A stretch of DNA of 46,501 nucleotides from JARIHD01 sp041743655 (GCA_041743655.1 JBGTMJ010000058.1:1-46501), one strand, 5' to 3'; positions 15,408-22,819 are shown, counted from the stretch's first letter. The notes: generated by a model not told the origin, from the sequence alone. Made by a program: numbers and translations.

Positions 15408-15417
15408 GGTTAGAACT
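15408..15417 (+). repeat. TAGAAC motif copy (GGTTAGAACT)
   Basis: Preceded by ACGA. The TAA stop of the PCC-domain gene (15410-15412) lies inside this copy, so the motif touches a gene end. Confidence 0.5.
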
Positions 15418-15817
15418 CTATTACAACTAGTTCATTAAAACCGGTGTTTTCGTCCATCTCTCTTTTGAACTCGACCGTTTCTTCAACTCCAATAACAATT
15501 TCAGCCGTTGGGTGAATCACCGTCCCTTCTTTAAGATGGCCTCCTTGGACCACCCCGTCTTTACTAGAAAATGCCATGTGTAAGTGCACGCCGCCTATCG
15601 AGACCGTTCCAACCAGAGAAACAATTTCAAAATCTTCTTTTAGGGCCCGTATGTCCTGGGAATCTGGTTGCGCACCAGCCATTCTTACTGTTGCTTGTTC
15701 GAGACCACCGACGCAGGTGATTATAAAACCAGCTTTAATGGCATGCTTGTGTGCCACTTTTTCAATAGAACCTTTAAGGTCGCTACCTGGCTTAAGACGA
15801 AAGGTTATTGTTCTCAT
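15410..15817 (-). CDS. PCC/DUF296-domain protein
   Basis: A 135-aa protein that is one PCC (DUF296) domain. RTITFRLKPGSDLKGSIEKV begins it, followed by AGFIITCVGGLEQATVRMA, VSLVGTVSIGGVHLHMAFS and GGHLKEGTVIHPTAEIVIG; the GGHL motif and HLHM histidine are the family hallmarks. Free-standing bacterial PCC proteins form trimers and some bind DNA or nucleotides. The start at 15817 is preferred over the longer frame because TATCAT (15824-15829) lies 6 nt upstream. Its stop codon lies inside a TAGAAC motif. Confidence 0.88.
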   Translation of the reverse strand: MRTITFRLKPGSDLKGSIEKVAHKHAIKAGFIITCVGGLEQATVRMAGAQPDSQDIRALKEDFEIVSLVGTVSIGGVHLHMAFSSKDGVVQGGHLKEGTVIHPTAEIVIGVEETVEFKREMDENTGFNELVVIEF

Positions 15818-15882
15818 GGTTTTATGATACCAAAAGGAAAAGACTATTTTGCACAAACGTAACAGGTTTTAGCGGTTGAGAT

Positions 15883-16722
15883 TTACTCGTTATTGCCTAC
15901 TGTAACAGATTGAAGTGAGACCCTGCCACATTTCTTAAACTGTTCTGCTTGCTCAGTATCCAGAAATGATAGGTCGGTTTCATTCATACCAGGAATATAC
16001 GGTAGTCTGACTATCACTGGTCTTAGGTTCAAGTCGCGTTCTGCTTTCTCAAATGCCGGATGTACAACACTGTTTCTAAATGCCGTCAGGTCACCACTAT
16101 TTGCGTCCGGGCCACCGTTAAAGTCTTCATACATAGCGCAAAAAGCAGTAGTTAAAGCCATGATTGCTGGATAGTAGTACGGGGCAAGATTGCCTTGCAC
16201 ATAACCAAACCTACGTGCCTGGAATTTATACCAGCCACCCATATCAAACTCATTCATAACGAGTTCGGACAATCCATCTCTCGCTAACACAACTTCACGT
16301 ATATTTTGGTGATATTTACTTGATGACCAGCCATACACCGTTTCAAGTTCACCAATACCACCTTGACGCTTTTCTGGCTCAACTACCCATGACCTTGTTC
16401 TCTGACCTTTCTGCCAACGAATAGGGGGACGTATGGTTTCAACCTTTTCGGGATTGCGAATAGTAAAACGATCAGCCTTATATGAAGCCCAGTATGGTTC
16501 AAAGCCAGCTAGCTGCGCCAATTCGGCAAATATTCTGTCTTCGCCAGTTGCGCGTGCGACATAACGGGGGAGAATGGCTACTGGCTTTTTTAACTCCAGG
16601 CAGTCACTTGGTAGTAGACCGCCTAAGTATCCAGTGACCCGATTCATTAGGGCAGGGTCTTGCCTGCGTTGTTCTATAACTTTGACCGCCTCTGCTGGCG
16701 ATGTATAAATATTGCTCATCAT
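15883..16722 (-). CDS. Hypothetical protein downstream of the TrpR-like regulator
   Basis: About 279 aa beginning MMSNIYTSPAEAVKVIEQRR. No recognised domain. The protein is rich in aromatic residues (FEPYWASYKADRF, GWSSSKYHQNIREV, GGWYKFQARRFGYVQGNLAPYYYP) and charged pairs, with no membrane segment. The start is placed at the tandem ATGATG after GAAAGAAAAG; the longer frame reaches into the terminator hairpin and is unlikely. It follows the YerC-like gene across an intrinsic terminator, so read-through or conditional termination may control it. Confidence 0.55.
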   Translation of the reverse strand: MMSNIYTSPAEAVKVIEQRRQDPALMNRVTGYLGGLLPSDCLELKKPVAILPRYVARATGEDRIFAELAQLAGFEPYWASYKADRFTIRNPEKVETIRPPIRWQKGQRTRSWVVEPEKRQGGIGELETVYGWSSSKYHQNIREVVLARDGLSELVMNEFDMGGWYKFQARRFGYVQGNLAPYYYPAIMALTTAFCAMYEDFNGGPDANSGDLTAFRNSVVHPAFEKAERDLNLRPVIVRLPYIPGMNETDLSFLDTEQAEQFKKCGRVSLQSVTVGNNE

Positions 16723-16763
16723 TACTTTTCTTTCAATGCAATACATTAATAACAAATAAAAAC

Positions 16764-16780
16764 GCCAGCTTCGTGCTGGC
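16764..16780 (-). terminator. Intrinsic terminator between the TrpR-like and hypothetical genes
   Basis: Perfect stem GCCAGC, 5-nt loop, GCTGGC, followed on the reverse strand by GTTTTTATTTG. It lies between two same-strand genes and could end the first transcript or act as an attenuator for the second. Confidence 0.85.
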
Positions 16781-16808
16781 ATCCTATCTTTATCACAAGA
16801 TAATGTAA

Positions 16809-17141
16809 CTACCCAGCACTGACTGGCGGTATATGCAGGTGATGGCTTTTAATCTGGCTTAAAGCAGTATTATAGCCACCGCAACCGTTTTGTGCCCAAT
16901 CACTAATACGCGCAACCGTCCGGCTGCTCAGTTTTGTTTTCTTAATAATTTCGCCGTACTTTAATCCAGACTGCAGCATGCGGGCGGCTTCTAGGCGCGA
17001 GCTGATCTCGGCAATTTCCTTCTCTGTCATAACATCACGCAGGAAGTTCTGCATATCCTGCATTGAGTTAATAGTAACCAGTGCCTCAGCTAACTGCTGT
17101 GCTGTTCCGCTTCTCCATATTCCAGCCCTATCTTCAGACAT
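16809..17141 (-). CDS. TrpR-like protein, YerC/YecD type
   Basis: A 110-aa protein. LRDVMTEKEIAEISSRLEAARML is the conserved helix pair of the TrpR/YerC family, and GLKYGEIIKKTKLSSRTVARISDW is the helix-turn-helix (recognition helix SSRTVARIS). YerC/YecD proteins are Trp-repressor superfamily regulators whose ligand is mostly unknown. The start at 17141 is preferred over the TTG-initiated longer frame since the family begins near MSEDRAG. A dyad at 17150-17165 in its promoter suggests autoregulation. Confidence 0.88.
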   Translation of the reverse strand: MSEDRAGIWRSGTAQQLAEALVTINSMQDMQNFLRDVMTEKEIAEISSRLEAARMLQSGLKYGEIIKKTKLSSRTVARISDWAQNGCGGYNTALSQIKSHHLHIPPVSAG

Positions 17142-17149
17142 ATCGTACA

Positions 17150-17165
17150 CTTTACCAAAGTAAAG
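17150..17165. promoter_or_regulatory. Dyad upstream of the TrpR-like gene, candidate operator
   Basis: CTTTAC, 4-bp centre, GTAAAG. It lies about 10 bp before the start codon, next to a TACGAT -10-like element, so a bound repressor would block initiation. Confidence 0.45.
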
Positions 17166-17201
17166 CAATTTTGTTAATAGTCAGTTTTAATTTTGTAATA
17201 A

Positions 17202-17211
17202 TATCAGAACC
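17202..17211 (+). repeat. TAGAAC-like motif copy (TATCAGAACC)
   Basis: Left border of the 136-bp repeat copy B. The shared AACC overlaps the first bases of the repeat. One mismatch to consensus (CAGAAC). Confidence 0.4.
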
Positions 17212-17343
17212 ACCCTATTGCCACATTAGCGATAGCGGTCACGGCAACAATCGCCCATACAATATTTAAGACTACGGGCTGAGTATCCCTTTTTGATGCA
17301 GCTTCATACATTATTGCGAGTGCTCCGCTCAAGTTAAGTAATT
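17208..17343. repeat. 136-bp exact direct repeat, copy B (gene fragment)
   Basis: Identical to 941-1076 and in the same orientation. On the reverse strand it carries codons of the CBU_0592-like protein from LLNLSGALAI to the final Trp, ending in TTC TGA from the new flank; an in-frame TAA precedes it. It is thus a promoterless, truncated gene fragment. TAGAAC-type motifs sit exactly at both borders (17202 and 17340). Confidence 0.92.
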
Positions 17344-17349
17344 AGAACT
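17340..17349 (+). repeat. TAGAAC motif copy (AATTAGAACT)
   Basis: Right border of repeat copy B; the last AATT of the repeat is shared with the motif. It lies 8 nt before the -10 box of the DUF1653 gene. Confidence 0.5.
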
Positions 17350-17368
17350 ATATTGTTATAATCAGCCC

Positions 17369-17635
17369 ATGCATAGACCTCAAAATGTACTTGTAGATAC
17401 ACTGAAAAAGGCAGCCAATAAAGTTAATGTCGGAGGTTTTTATTACCACTACAAAAAACCAAACGATACATACAAGGTACTCAATCTGGCAGTTACGGAG
17501 TGGGATGATAAGGTTTGTGTGATTTATGAAGCACAATATGGTGAGAAGCTAATTTTTGTGAGACCGCTTGAGAGCTGGTTGGACGAAGTTGAGTGGAAAA
17601 ATAAAACAGTACAACGATTTACATTAGTGAAATAA
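17369..17635 (+). CDS. DUF1653-domain protein
   Basis: An 88-aa protein. GGFYYHYKKPNDTYKVLNLAV and VIYEAQYGEKLIFVRPLESWLD are the two halves of the DUF1653 signature (small SH3-like beta-barrel domain; role unknown). TATAAT (17357-17362) lies 6 nt before the ATG, so it should be leaderless. It is a single-gene unit between two TAGAAC motifs, directly beside the duplicated gene fragment. Confidence 0.85.
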   Translation: MHRPQNVLVDTLKKAANKVNVGGFYYHYKKPNDTYKVLNLAVTEWDDKVCVIYEAQYGEKLIFVRPLESWLDEVEWKNKTVQRFTLVK

Positions 17636-17677
17636 AAAACTCGGTTAAGCAGTATTGAGGTACGTCATTACCGACGA

Positions 17678-17687
17678 AGCTAGAACC
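17678..17687 (+). repeat. TAGAAC motif copy (AGCTAGAACC)
   Basis: Preceded by ACGA. Twelve bases CGAAGCTAGAAC are identical to the copy at 3747. Confidence 0.5.
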
Positions 17688-17747
17688 TTAAGAAGCTTAC
17701 CTAGCAATTGTATATCAATTAGTTAATTTATATGTTCTAATAAACGG

Positions 17748-17948
17748 ATGCGTAAAATTTCCGAGTATCTGAGTGGTCTGGGCATAAAACAACTGGGAGA
17801 AGGTTCTTCATCCAGAGAAGAACGACAGTATTTAATGACCTTAGTGAGACGTATAGGTGCAACGCTCATTGGTGAGGTTGGTTTTAACATCGGGTTGTCT
17901 AGCCATACCTTTTTAAAATCCAGCCCTAAAACCCATGTTGTATCTTAG
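17748..17948 (+). pseudogene. Truncated methyltransferase-like fragment
   Basis: 66 codons. REERQYLMTLVRRIGATLIGEVGFNIGLSSHTFLKSS has the pattern of the SAM-binding glycine motif of class I methyltransferases (here GEVGFNIGLSS), and THVVS ends where the acidic strand residue would follow. The frame stops there, and the following bases up to the next gene do not continue it. It is either a decayed gene or an N-terminal fragment moved without the rest. Confidence 0.45.
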
Positions 17949-17996
17949 GCCATTACAATAAATAGTATCTTGGATCATAAAGTTGGAACATCCTCA

Positions 17997-18482
17997 CTAA
18001 GCCAGACAAACGAATAGCAGGAGTATAAAAGCCGTAACTGAGGCGATAGTGCGAACTAAGTTCCAATAGTTCCAAGGCCGTTCGAAATCAATCCTGGCTG
18101 CCGCTCTTTCCACCTCTGAAGCCGCCTCTATATTGAGCTTGGCTAGTTTCTCATTTCTAGGAACATTTGCAACTACTGTAATACCGAAACTTCCTAAAAT
18201 ATAAATTACGCATGCGGCCAGCAGAAGTATAAACTTAACTGATCCTATATCTTCTATATGAATAATTACTGCTATTACTAGGAATATAGGCGCGCCGAAG
18301 AAACTTAAGAAAAAAACAGGGTTCTGAATAGCTACATTTATTGACTGCATAGCGGCAAGGTAATCAGCGTCTTTCAAACGAGCCAGACCACGATTTACGG
18401 AAATGGTGTAGGCGTAAAAAAGTCCCGCCATTAAACCAGTAGTTGTTGTTGCCAACAGCAGGATAACAGTCCTTAGATTCAT
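17997..18482 (-). CDS. DUF1772 (anthrone oxygenase-like) membrane protein
   Basis: A 161-aa protein with four predicted membrane helices: first VILLLATTTTGLMAGLFYAYT, then NPVFFLSFFGAPIFLVIAVII, FILLLAACVIYILGSFGITV and AFILLLFVCLA. The GLFYAYTISVNRGLARL stretch and the VANVPRNEKLAKL motif between helices 3 and 4 are family hallmarks, as is the late RPWNYWNLVRT. Members are annotated as putative oxidoreductases with no proven bacterial role. TATACT (18487-18492) ends 4 nt before the ATG, implying a leaderless mRNA. Confidence 0.85.
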   Translation of the reverse strand: MNLRTVILLLATTTTGLMAGLFYAYTISVNRGLARLKDADYLAAMQSINVAIQNPVFFLSFFGAPIFLVIAVIIHIEDIGSVKFILLLAACVIYILGSFGITVVANVPRNEKLAKLNIEAASEVERAAARIDFERPWNYWNLVRTIASVTAFILLLFVCLA

Positions 18483-18605
18483 TGATAGTATATTCCCTGG
18501 TTGAAACCCATTACTTTATGATACCAAGCAATAAAAGGTTACTCTACATATAGTTTAGTTAAACTGGTTTTTGAATACGTGAAGAGGGGACATTAGAGAA
18601 AGTAT

Positions 18606-19295
18606 ATGGACAATGACAATCAAGCAAATGTTTTGAAAATACACTTCGAGTCAAAAGACAGTTTGCCCATTACGGCCGATCTTTACGAAATTGACAATCC
18701 TAAAGGTACTATATTGCTTTGCCACCGATCGCATTTCAACAGAGGTGAATATGAGGAAGTTGCCCCAAAACTTAACGAACTGGGTTTCTCCTGTTTAGCA
18801 ATAGATCAACGCTCAGGCATGAATGTATATGGCTTTGTTAATGAAGCTTCCACCTTGGCAAAACAAAAAGGGTTGCCCACGGGTTATTTAGATGCAAAGC
18901 AAGACATAGAAGCATCCGTAGATTATCTATATAAAAAGACTCACAAGAAACCTATCGTTCTGGTAGGAAGTTCTTATTCCGCCGCTTTGGCTTTGTTAAT
19001 TGGTAAATCAACAAATAAGGTGAAGGCAATAGCAGCATTTAGCCCCGGAGAGTATTTAAAAGGACTCGATGTGGCTGAACTTATTAAAGGCTTAACAAAA
19101 CCAACCTATGTTACTTCAGCAAAAAAAGAAATCGCAGAAGTTAGCAAGATAATACGATCTATAGATGCAAAATACGTCACTCACTTTAAACCCCAAGCTG
19201 AAGGAGCTCATGGCTCTAAAGCGCTTTGGAGTTCCGTTGATGGTAACGAAGGTTACTGGGAGTCGTTTAACCAATTCTTGCTAGATCAGTCATAG
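18606..19295 (+). CDS. Alpha/beta hydrolase
   Basis: A 229-aa protein. GTILLCHRSHFNRGEY is the oxyanion strand region, GFSCLAIDQRSGMN the second strand, VLVGSSYSAALALLIG the nucleophile elbow (G-S-S-Y-S, catalytic Ser about 122), and the late HFKPQAEGAHGS carries the His. The catalytic Asp is probably in the strand before it. Cytosolic, substrate unknown; most like small serine hydrolases of the dienelactone type. Followed by a terminator-like hairpin containing a TAGAAC motif. Confidence 0.8.
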   Translation: MDNDNQANVLKIHFESKDSLPITADLYEIDNPKGTILLCHRSHFNRGEYEEVAPKLNELGFSCLAIDQRSGMNVYGFVNEASTLAKQKGLPTGYLDAKQDIEASVDYLYKKTHKKPIVLVGSSYSAALALLIGKSTNKVKAIAAFSPGEYLKGLDVAELIKGLTKPTYVTSAKKEIAEVSKIIRSIDAKYVTHFKPQAEGAHGSKALWSSVDGNEGYWESFNQFLLDQS

Positions 19296-19328
19296 GTACA
19301 TAGCACGGAGAAAATTTTCCGGCATCAT

Positions 19329-19361
19329 CACTGAGGTTAGAACCAAACCAGTTCCTCAGTG
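19329..19361 (+). terminator. Hairpin with a TAGAAC motif in its loop
   Basis: CACTGAGG and CCTCAGTG are perfect 8-bp arms, 17-nt loop, followed by GTTTTCG. It may terminate the hydrolase gene. The loop holds the GGTTAGAACC motif copy at 19335-19344, which overlaps the end of the left arm. Confidence 0.55.
19335..19344 (+). repeat. TAGAAC motif copy (GGTTAGAACC)
   Basis: The best match to the palindromic form: GGTT, AG, AACC. Lies in the loop of the hairpin at 19329-19361. Confidence 0.5.
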
Positions 19362-19406
19362 TTTTCGTGGCCGAACCTCTAACAATACATTTGCTATACT
19401 GTTCCT

Positions 19407-19901
19407 ATGCGCAATTCGTGGATTATCTTATCGTTCGTTGGGTTGATATCTCTTTCGGTTATGACTGTTATTATCACCTACCTGGTACGAAAGGGTCTGC
19501 CAACGGTATTTGTACTTTTTGTATTGTTTGCTGTTGTGGCCACGATTTATGGGGCCCAGGTACTACTGACGAACGCCAAACCAGCCGCTATCCCCGTCCA
19601 TTTCTGGATATTGCTCCTTACCATCGGCGTTTTGAGCGCCATTGGTAACCTGGCTCTTTTTAAGGCTGCAGCGGGCTCGCCCAACCCAGGACTGGTGGTC
19701 GGTATCGTCGGGCTGCAAGGTGGGGCCGTGACGGTTTTGGCAACCATATTCCTAAAGGATAAGATAAATACTGTACAGCTTTTAGGAATCATGCTCGGCA
19801 TTATCGCCATAGTCATTATCGGCTTAGGCAGCCGTAGCCTCAAGTCCTCAAGCAGCGCCGACCCTAAGCTGGTACCAGTAATCGCCGATAAAATAACCTA
19901 G
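19407..19901 (+). CDS. EamA-like small multidrug/metabolite transporter half
   Basis: A 164-aa protein with five hydrophobic helices. It corresponds to one EamA repeat, i.e. half of a ten-helix DMT transporter: VIITYLVRKGLPTVFVLFVL, FWILLLTIGVLSAIGNLALF, GIVGLQGGAVTVLATIFLKD, VQLLGIMLGIIAIVIIGLG. Half-size members act as homodimers. TATACT (19395-19400) ends 6 nt before the ATG. Single gene; substrate unknown. Confidence 0.8.
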   Translation: MRNSWIILSFVGLISLSVMTVIITYLVRKGLPTVFVLFVLFAVVATIYGAQVLLTNAKPAAIPVHFWILLLTIGVLSAIGNLALFKAAAGSPNPGLVVGIVGLQGGAVTVLATIFLKDKINTVQLLGIMLGIIAIVIIGLGSRSLKSSSSADPKLVPVIADKIT

Positions 19902-20015
19902 CACCCGAGCGGTATGCTGATTGGCTTATGCCAAACGCTCTTTCTTCTTCATGTATGGCCTGGTCTCTCCCTCTTGTGTAGAGATTCTTAAGGCTAGGTG
20001 AAGAGGCCTTCTCTC

Positions 20016-20756
20016 CTATGCCGCCGATAAGTTAGTTTTGCGGCTTACTGCAAGACGGAACCGTACCGTAAGTATGGCTGTGGTTATAAAACCGGCTATC
20101 CCTGTGGCCGGTTGATCAATGATACAAAGTGGACCAGTTTCGGGATTATCTATATGTTCTGGGGTAAGTATATTGCGAGAATGTAAATATTCGTTATTGC
20201 CAAGACCCAGGTCCAAACCTGGCTTAAACACGGAGCGACCAAGAGCACTTACAACCCTTCTTTTCACTGCTTCATTAATCTCTTGTGCTTGATCGCTAGG
20301 ATAATCACGGTCGCGAGCCAAAGCATATAAGGATACCCAGCCTATCATATACTGTTCTGCCCGCAGATCACCGGCTCGGGTATGTAGTGCAAAGTACTGC
20401 TCAGGAATAGTAATATCCGTATGGTCTGTAAGGCATTCATCCAAAGCTATTAGGAGCCTAAACTGGCCAACAAGATTTTCGGGCTTAATCCCGCAGCCAT
20501 GATTATAAGAAGCCCTTCCTGTCGTTGGAGTAGCCACTTTAACTGCTATGCCGCCGATACACCTGACTTCTGAATTTTCGCCCATTCCAATGAAAGTCGT
20601 CTTTTCGAAATATCGCTCTGGTCTGTCTCTTGTCTCACTAAATTGTTTTGCTAGATCAAAAAAAGAGGGATGCTCTTCAAGCCATTGAGTACCTTGTTCG
20701 GTGGCAACAAGTTCTGCTCCAGGTATTTTAGATAAAGTTGCCGCCACACTATTCAT
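20016..20756 (-). CDS. Hypothetical kinase-like protein
   Basis: A 246-aa protein. FIGMGENSEVRCIGGIAVKVATP resembles a glycine-rich loop followed by a V-A-V-K lysine strand, and HSRNILTPEHIDN...CIIDQPATGIAGF resembles a catalytic loop (HxxNIL) and metal-binding Asp of small kinase folds (aminoglycoside kinase/RIO-like). It is shorter than usual protein kinases and lacks a clear HRD Asp, so activity is uncertain. No signal or membrane helix. Located between two TAGAAC motifs in the accessory stretch. Confidence 0.5.
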   Translation of the reverse strand: MNSVAATLSKIPGAELVATEQGTQWLEEHPSFFDLAKQFSETRDRPERYFEKTTFIGMGENSEVRCIGGIAVKVATPTTGRASYNHGCGIKPENLVGQFRLLIALDECLTDHTDITIPEQYFALHTRAGDLRAEQYMIGWVSLYALARDRDYPSDQAQEINEAVKRRVVSALGRSVFKPGLDLGLGNNEYLHSRNILTPEHIDNPETGPLCIIDQPATGIAGFITTAILTVRFRLAVSRKTNLSAA

Positions 20757-20815
20757 TTGAAGAATATTATGACATAATCGAACATGAAAATCACGTACCA
20801 GTACAGTAACTGAAA

Positions 20816-20825
20816 AGTTAGAACT
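20816..20825 (+). repeat. TAGAAC motif copy (AGTTAGAACT)
   Basis: Palindromic arms AGTT/AACT. The last plus-strand copy before the housekeeping region; it is followed by tRNA-Arg(CCG). Confidence 0.5.
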
Positions 20826-20905
20826 ACTTTACAAAAGTCCGAACTGCACCCTCGTGGCAAGCCATCAGAAATTGAAGACGTCTCTGCTGGCCAGCATCAA
20901 CGATA

Positions 20906-20982
20906 TGGTGCGCCTGAGAGGATTCGAACCCCCGACCTTTGGTACCGGAAACCAACGCTCTATCCAGCTGAGCTACAGGCGC
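20906..20982 (-). tRNA. tRNA-Arg (anticodon CCG)
   Basis: Acceptor GCGCCTG/CAGGCGC, anticodon loop TTCCGGT, T loop TTCGAAT, encoded CCA at 20906-20908. A single-gene unit. Confidence 0.95.
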
Positions 20983-21054
20983 ATACCGGCCATATTATAA
21001 CAGATTAGGCTTCTGGTTTTACGCCTACCTCCTAAGTCGTCACGCAAGTCACTT

Positions 21055-21068
21055 ACTTCGTACGAAGT
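21055..21068. promoter_or_regulatory. Perfect 14-bp palindrome, candidate operator
   Basis: ACTTCGTACGAAGT in the divergent space between tRNA-Arg and the PgsA-YqeG fusion, about 50 bp before its start codon. No known regulator is assigned. Confidence 0.35.
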
Positions 21069-21119
21069 GTAGTTGGGGCTAGTGTACTCTAGAGAGAAGC
21101 GTGGTAGCATGAAAGCACA

Positions 21120-22229
21120 ATGCCACGTCTAACCTTATTAATAGTCAACGCGCTCACAATCATGCGCTTCGGGCTTGCGGTAGCTATAATTCTGGCCGCC
21201 TCGGCAAGCCAGTGGAGTGCCGTATTGGTATACGCAACCATAGCTTTTGCAACTGATTGGGTGGATGGCATTTTGGCACGCCATTGGCGAGTTGTCAGTA
21301 CCTTTGGTACATTTACAGACCCACTTGCGGATAAAGCGGTTTGTCTGGCAGTGTTATGGCCGGTTGCACTGCATTACAATGAATGGCCGTATTGGATATG
21401 CGCGGTAGTAATTAGCCTATACGATATATGCACCATTACCATGAGGCTTTTTATCCGCCGGACAACTGGCATGACAATAAACGCGAGCAAATTGGCGCAA
21501 TGGAAAACTGCACTACTCATGGGCGGGTTATCACTCGTTGTGACGGGCATCATCGTAGAATCGATAGCCAACACACCAACGGCGTGGCAAAATGGTATCC
21601 GTTACAGTGGCATTGGCTTACTATTCTGTGCCAGCATGCTTGCTGTCCGTTCTTTATGGCTATATGGCAAAAGCATGCTGGCCACTAAGAATTTGCATTC
21701 GCCACGCCGCCACCATCGCGTCAGGCTTATAGGCAGCATTGCCCAGATCGATTTTAAAGCATGGCATCGCTATGGCATTACTTGCCTGCTACTGGATATT
21801 GAAGGTACTGTCGCTCCATGGAACACACAGGATGTGCCACCAGAAATTGTCAGGAGCCTGGCCTGCGCCCGGGCTGCAGGCATCCGCGATATAGCACTTA
21901 TATCCAACATCCCTCAAAATGAGGAACATAGGGTACAGCAAATCTGCAAGAAGATAGGCGTGGAGAGCTATTGGATTCCTCGGCACGTAAGTGAACGAAA
22001 ACCAAGTATAACAATGCTACGGTATGCTATGAGACATTTCAACGTGGCACCCCGGCATGTTGCATATGCCGGTGATAAAGTCATCGATGTAATTGCTGGC
22101 AAGCGTGCAGGAGTTGGGGAAATCGTATGGGTCAGACGACTTGGCCGGGCGGACCATCCAGCCGACCTATGGTTCTACCGGCCGATAGAACCGGTCATTC
22201 GCCAGCTCGTCACTTGGCTCGGAGTCTAA
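21120..22229 (+). CDS. Fusion: CDP-alcohol phosphatidyltransferase (PgsA-like) + YqeG-type HAD phosphatase
   Basis: A 369-aa protein. Residues 1-185 are a membrane CDP-alcohol phosphatidyltransferase with the full motif D-G-x2-A-R-x8-G-x3-D-x3-D (DWVDGILARHWRVVSTFGTF followed by TDPLADK), as in phosphatidylglycerophosphate synthase. Residues 200-369 are a HAD-IIIA phosphatase like YqeG/Gep4: LLLDIEGTVAPW (nucleophile Asp), IALISN, a Lys in ERKPS, and YAGDKVIDVIAG. PGP synthase makes phosphatidylglycerophosphate; YqeG/Gep4 proteins dephosphorylate it. One polypeptide could therefore make phosphatidylglycerol in two steps. The second acidic residue of the nucleophile motif is Glu instead of the usual Asp. 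No frameshift or stop separates the halves. Confidence 0.85.
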   Translation: MPRLTLLIVNALTIMRFGLAVAIILAASASQWSAVLVYATIAFATDWVDGILARHWRVVSTFGTFTDPLADKAVCLAVLWPVALHYNEWPYWICAVVISLYDICTITMRLFIRRTTGMTINASKLAQWKTALLMGGLSLVVTGIIVESIANTPTAWQNGIRYSGIGLLFCASMLAVRSLWLYGKSMLATKNLHSPRRHHRVRLIGSIAQIDFKAWHRYGITCLLLDIEGTVAPWNTQDVPPEIVRSLACARAAGIRDIALISNIPQNEEHRVQQICKKIGVESYWIPRHVSERKPSITMLRYAMRHFNVAPRHVAYAGDKVIDVIAGKRAGVGEIVWVRRLGRADHPADLWFYRPIEPVIRQLVTWLGV

Positions 22230-22255
22230 AAAAGCTGGTAGAGTAGAAAATCATT

Positions 22256-22819
22256 TTACTTGGACCGGTCTTCACGTTTGCGTTCACCACCGCCTGGTAA
22301 TTGGCGTGGAGTTGTGCGCACCAATGCCTCCTGGAGGGCTTGGGCAACAGCTTGCGCTTGTTCGCGGCTCATGCCGACACGCGTCGTAACAAAAGAGTTA
22401 GGTACTCCGCTGTTTTGGGAAAAAGCAATGACAACACCACTATTAGTAGCATGTACTTGCACCCCGTCACTGTAGATAACTCGGGGGTCAGGTGCCATGA
22501 CTAGAATGGCGGTACGGGCAGCAGATATATCATCAGCTGAAGAGGACTCATGTGAATGCGCCTGGTTGTATCCGGCTAAGCGCCACAGGCCAGTTGCTTC
22601 ATCATCATGCATACCAAAATGGCTGATTAGAAGCATCAGTATATCTTCAGAAGGACGTTCCCACCCTTGTTCAATGCGCTGTAAAGTAGGTTCGTCAATT
22701 TCGACTGCCCCAGACACCTCGGCGACACTTTCGTGCAACTTCTGGCGGATCCTTTTGAGTCGCTCCCCTAACTGTTTAAATGGTTCATGCTGCTTCTTAT
22801 CCATAGCATCTTTAATCAT
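22256..22819 (-). CDS. XRE-family regulator with a C-terminal DUF3467-like domain
   Basis: About 187 aa. An N-terminal helix-turn-helix of Cro/C1 type (FKQLGERLKRIRQKL; VAEVSGAVEIDEPTLQRIEQG; PSEDILMLLISHFG). A C-terminal beta-rich part (YSDGVQVHATNSGVVIAFSQ; RVGMSREQAQAVAQALQEAL) resembles DUF3467. The start at 22819 follows GGAGGAGAT, better than the upstream ATG. It is divergent from murB with a short shared promoter region, so murB may be a target. Confidence 0.8.
   Translation of the reverse strand: MIKDAMDKKQHEPFKQLGERLKRIRQKLHESVAEVSGAVEIDEPTLQRIEQGWERPSEDILMLLISHFGMHDDEATGLWRLAGYNQAHSHESSSADDISAARTAILVMAPDPRVIYSDGVQVHATNSGVVIAFSQNSGVPNSFVTTRVGMSREQAQAVAQALQEALVRTTPRQLPGGGERKREDRSK

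Noticed and set aside
15408..20825. A classical integron array
   Set aside because: The TAGAAC elements do not form convincing attC structures (R and L boxes) at most copies, genes face both directions, and no integron integrase is in the window. Only the weaker cassette-like interpretation was kept.
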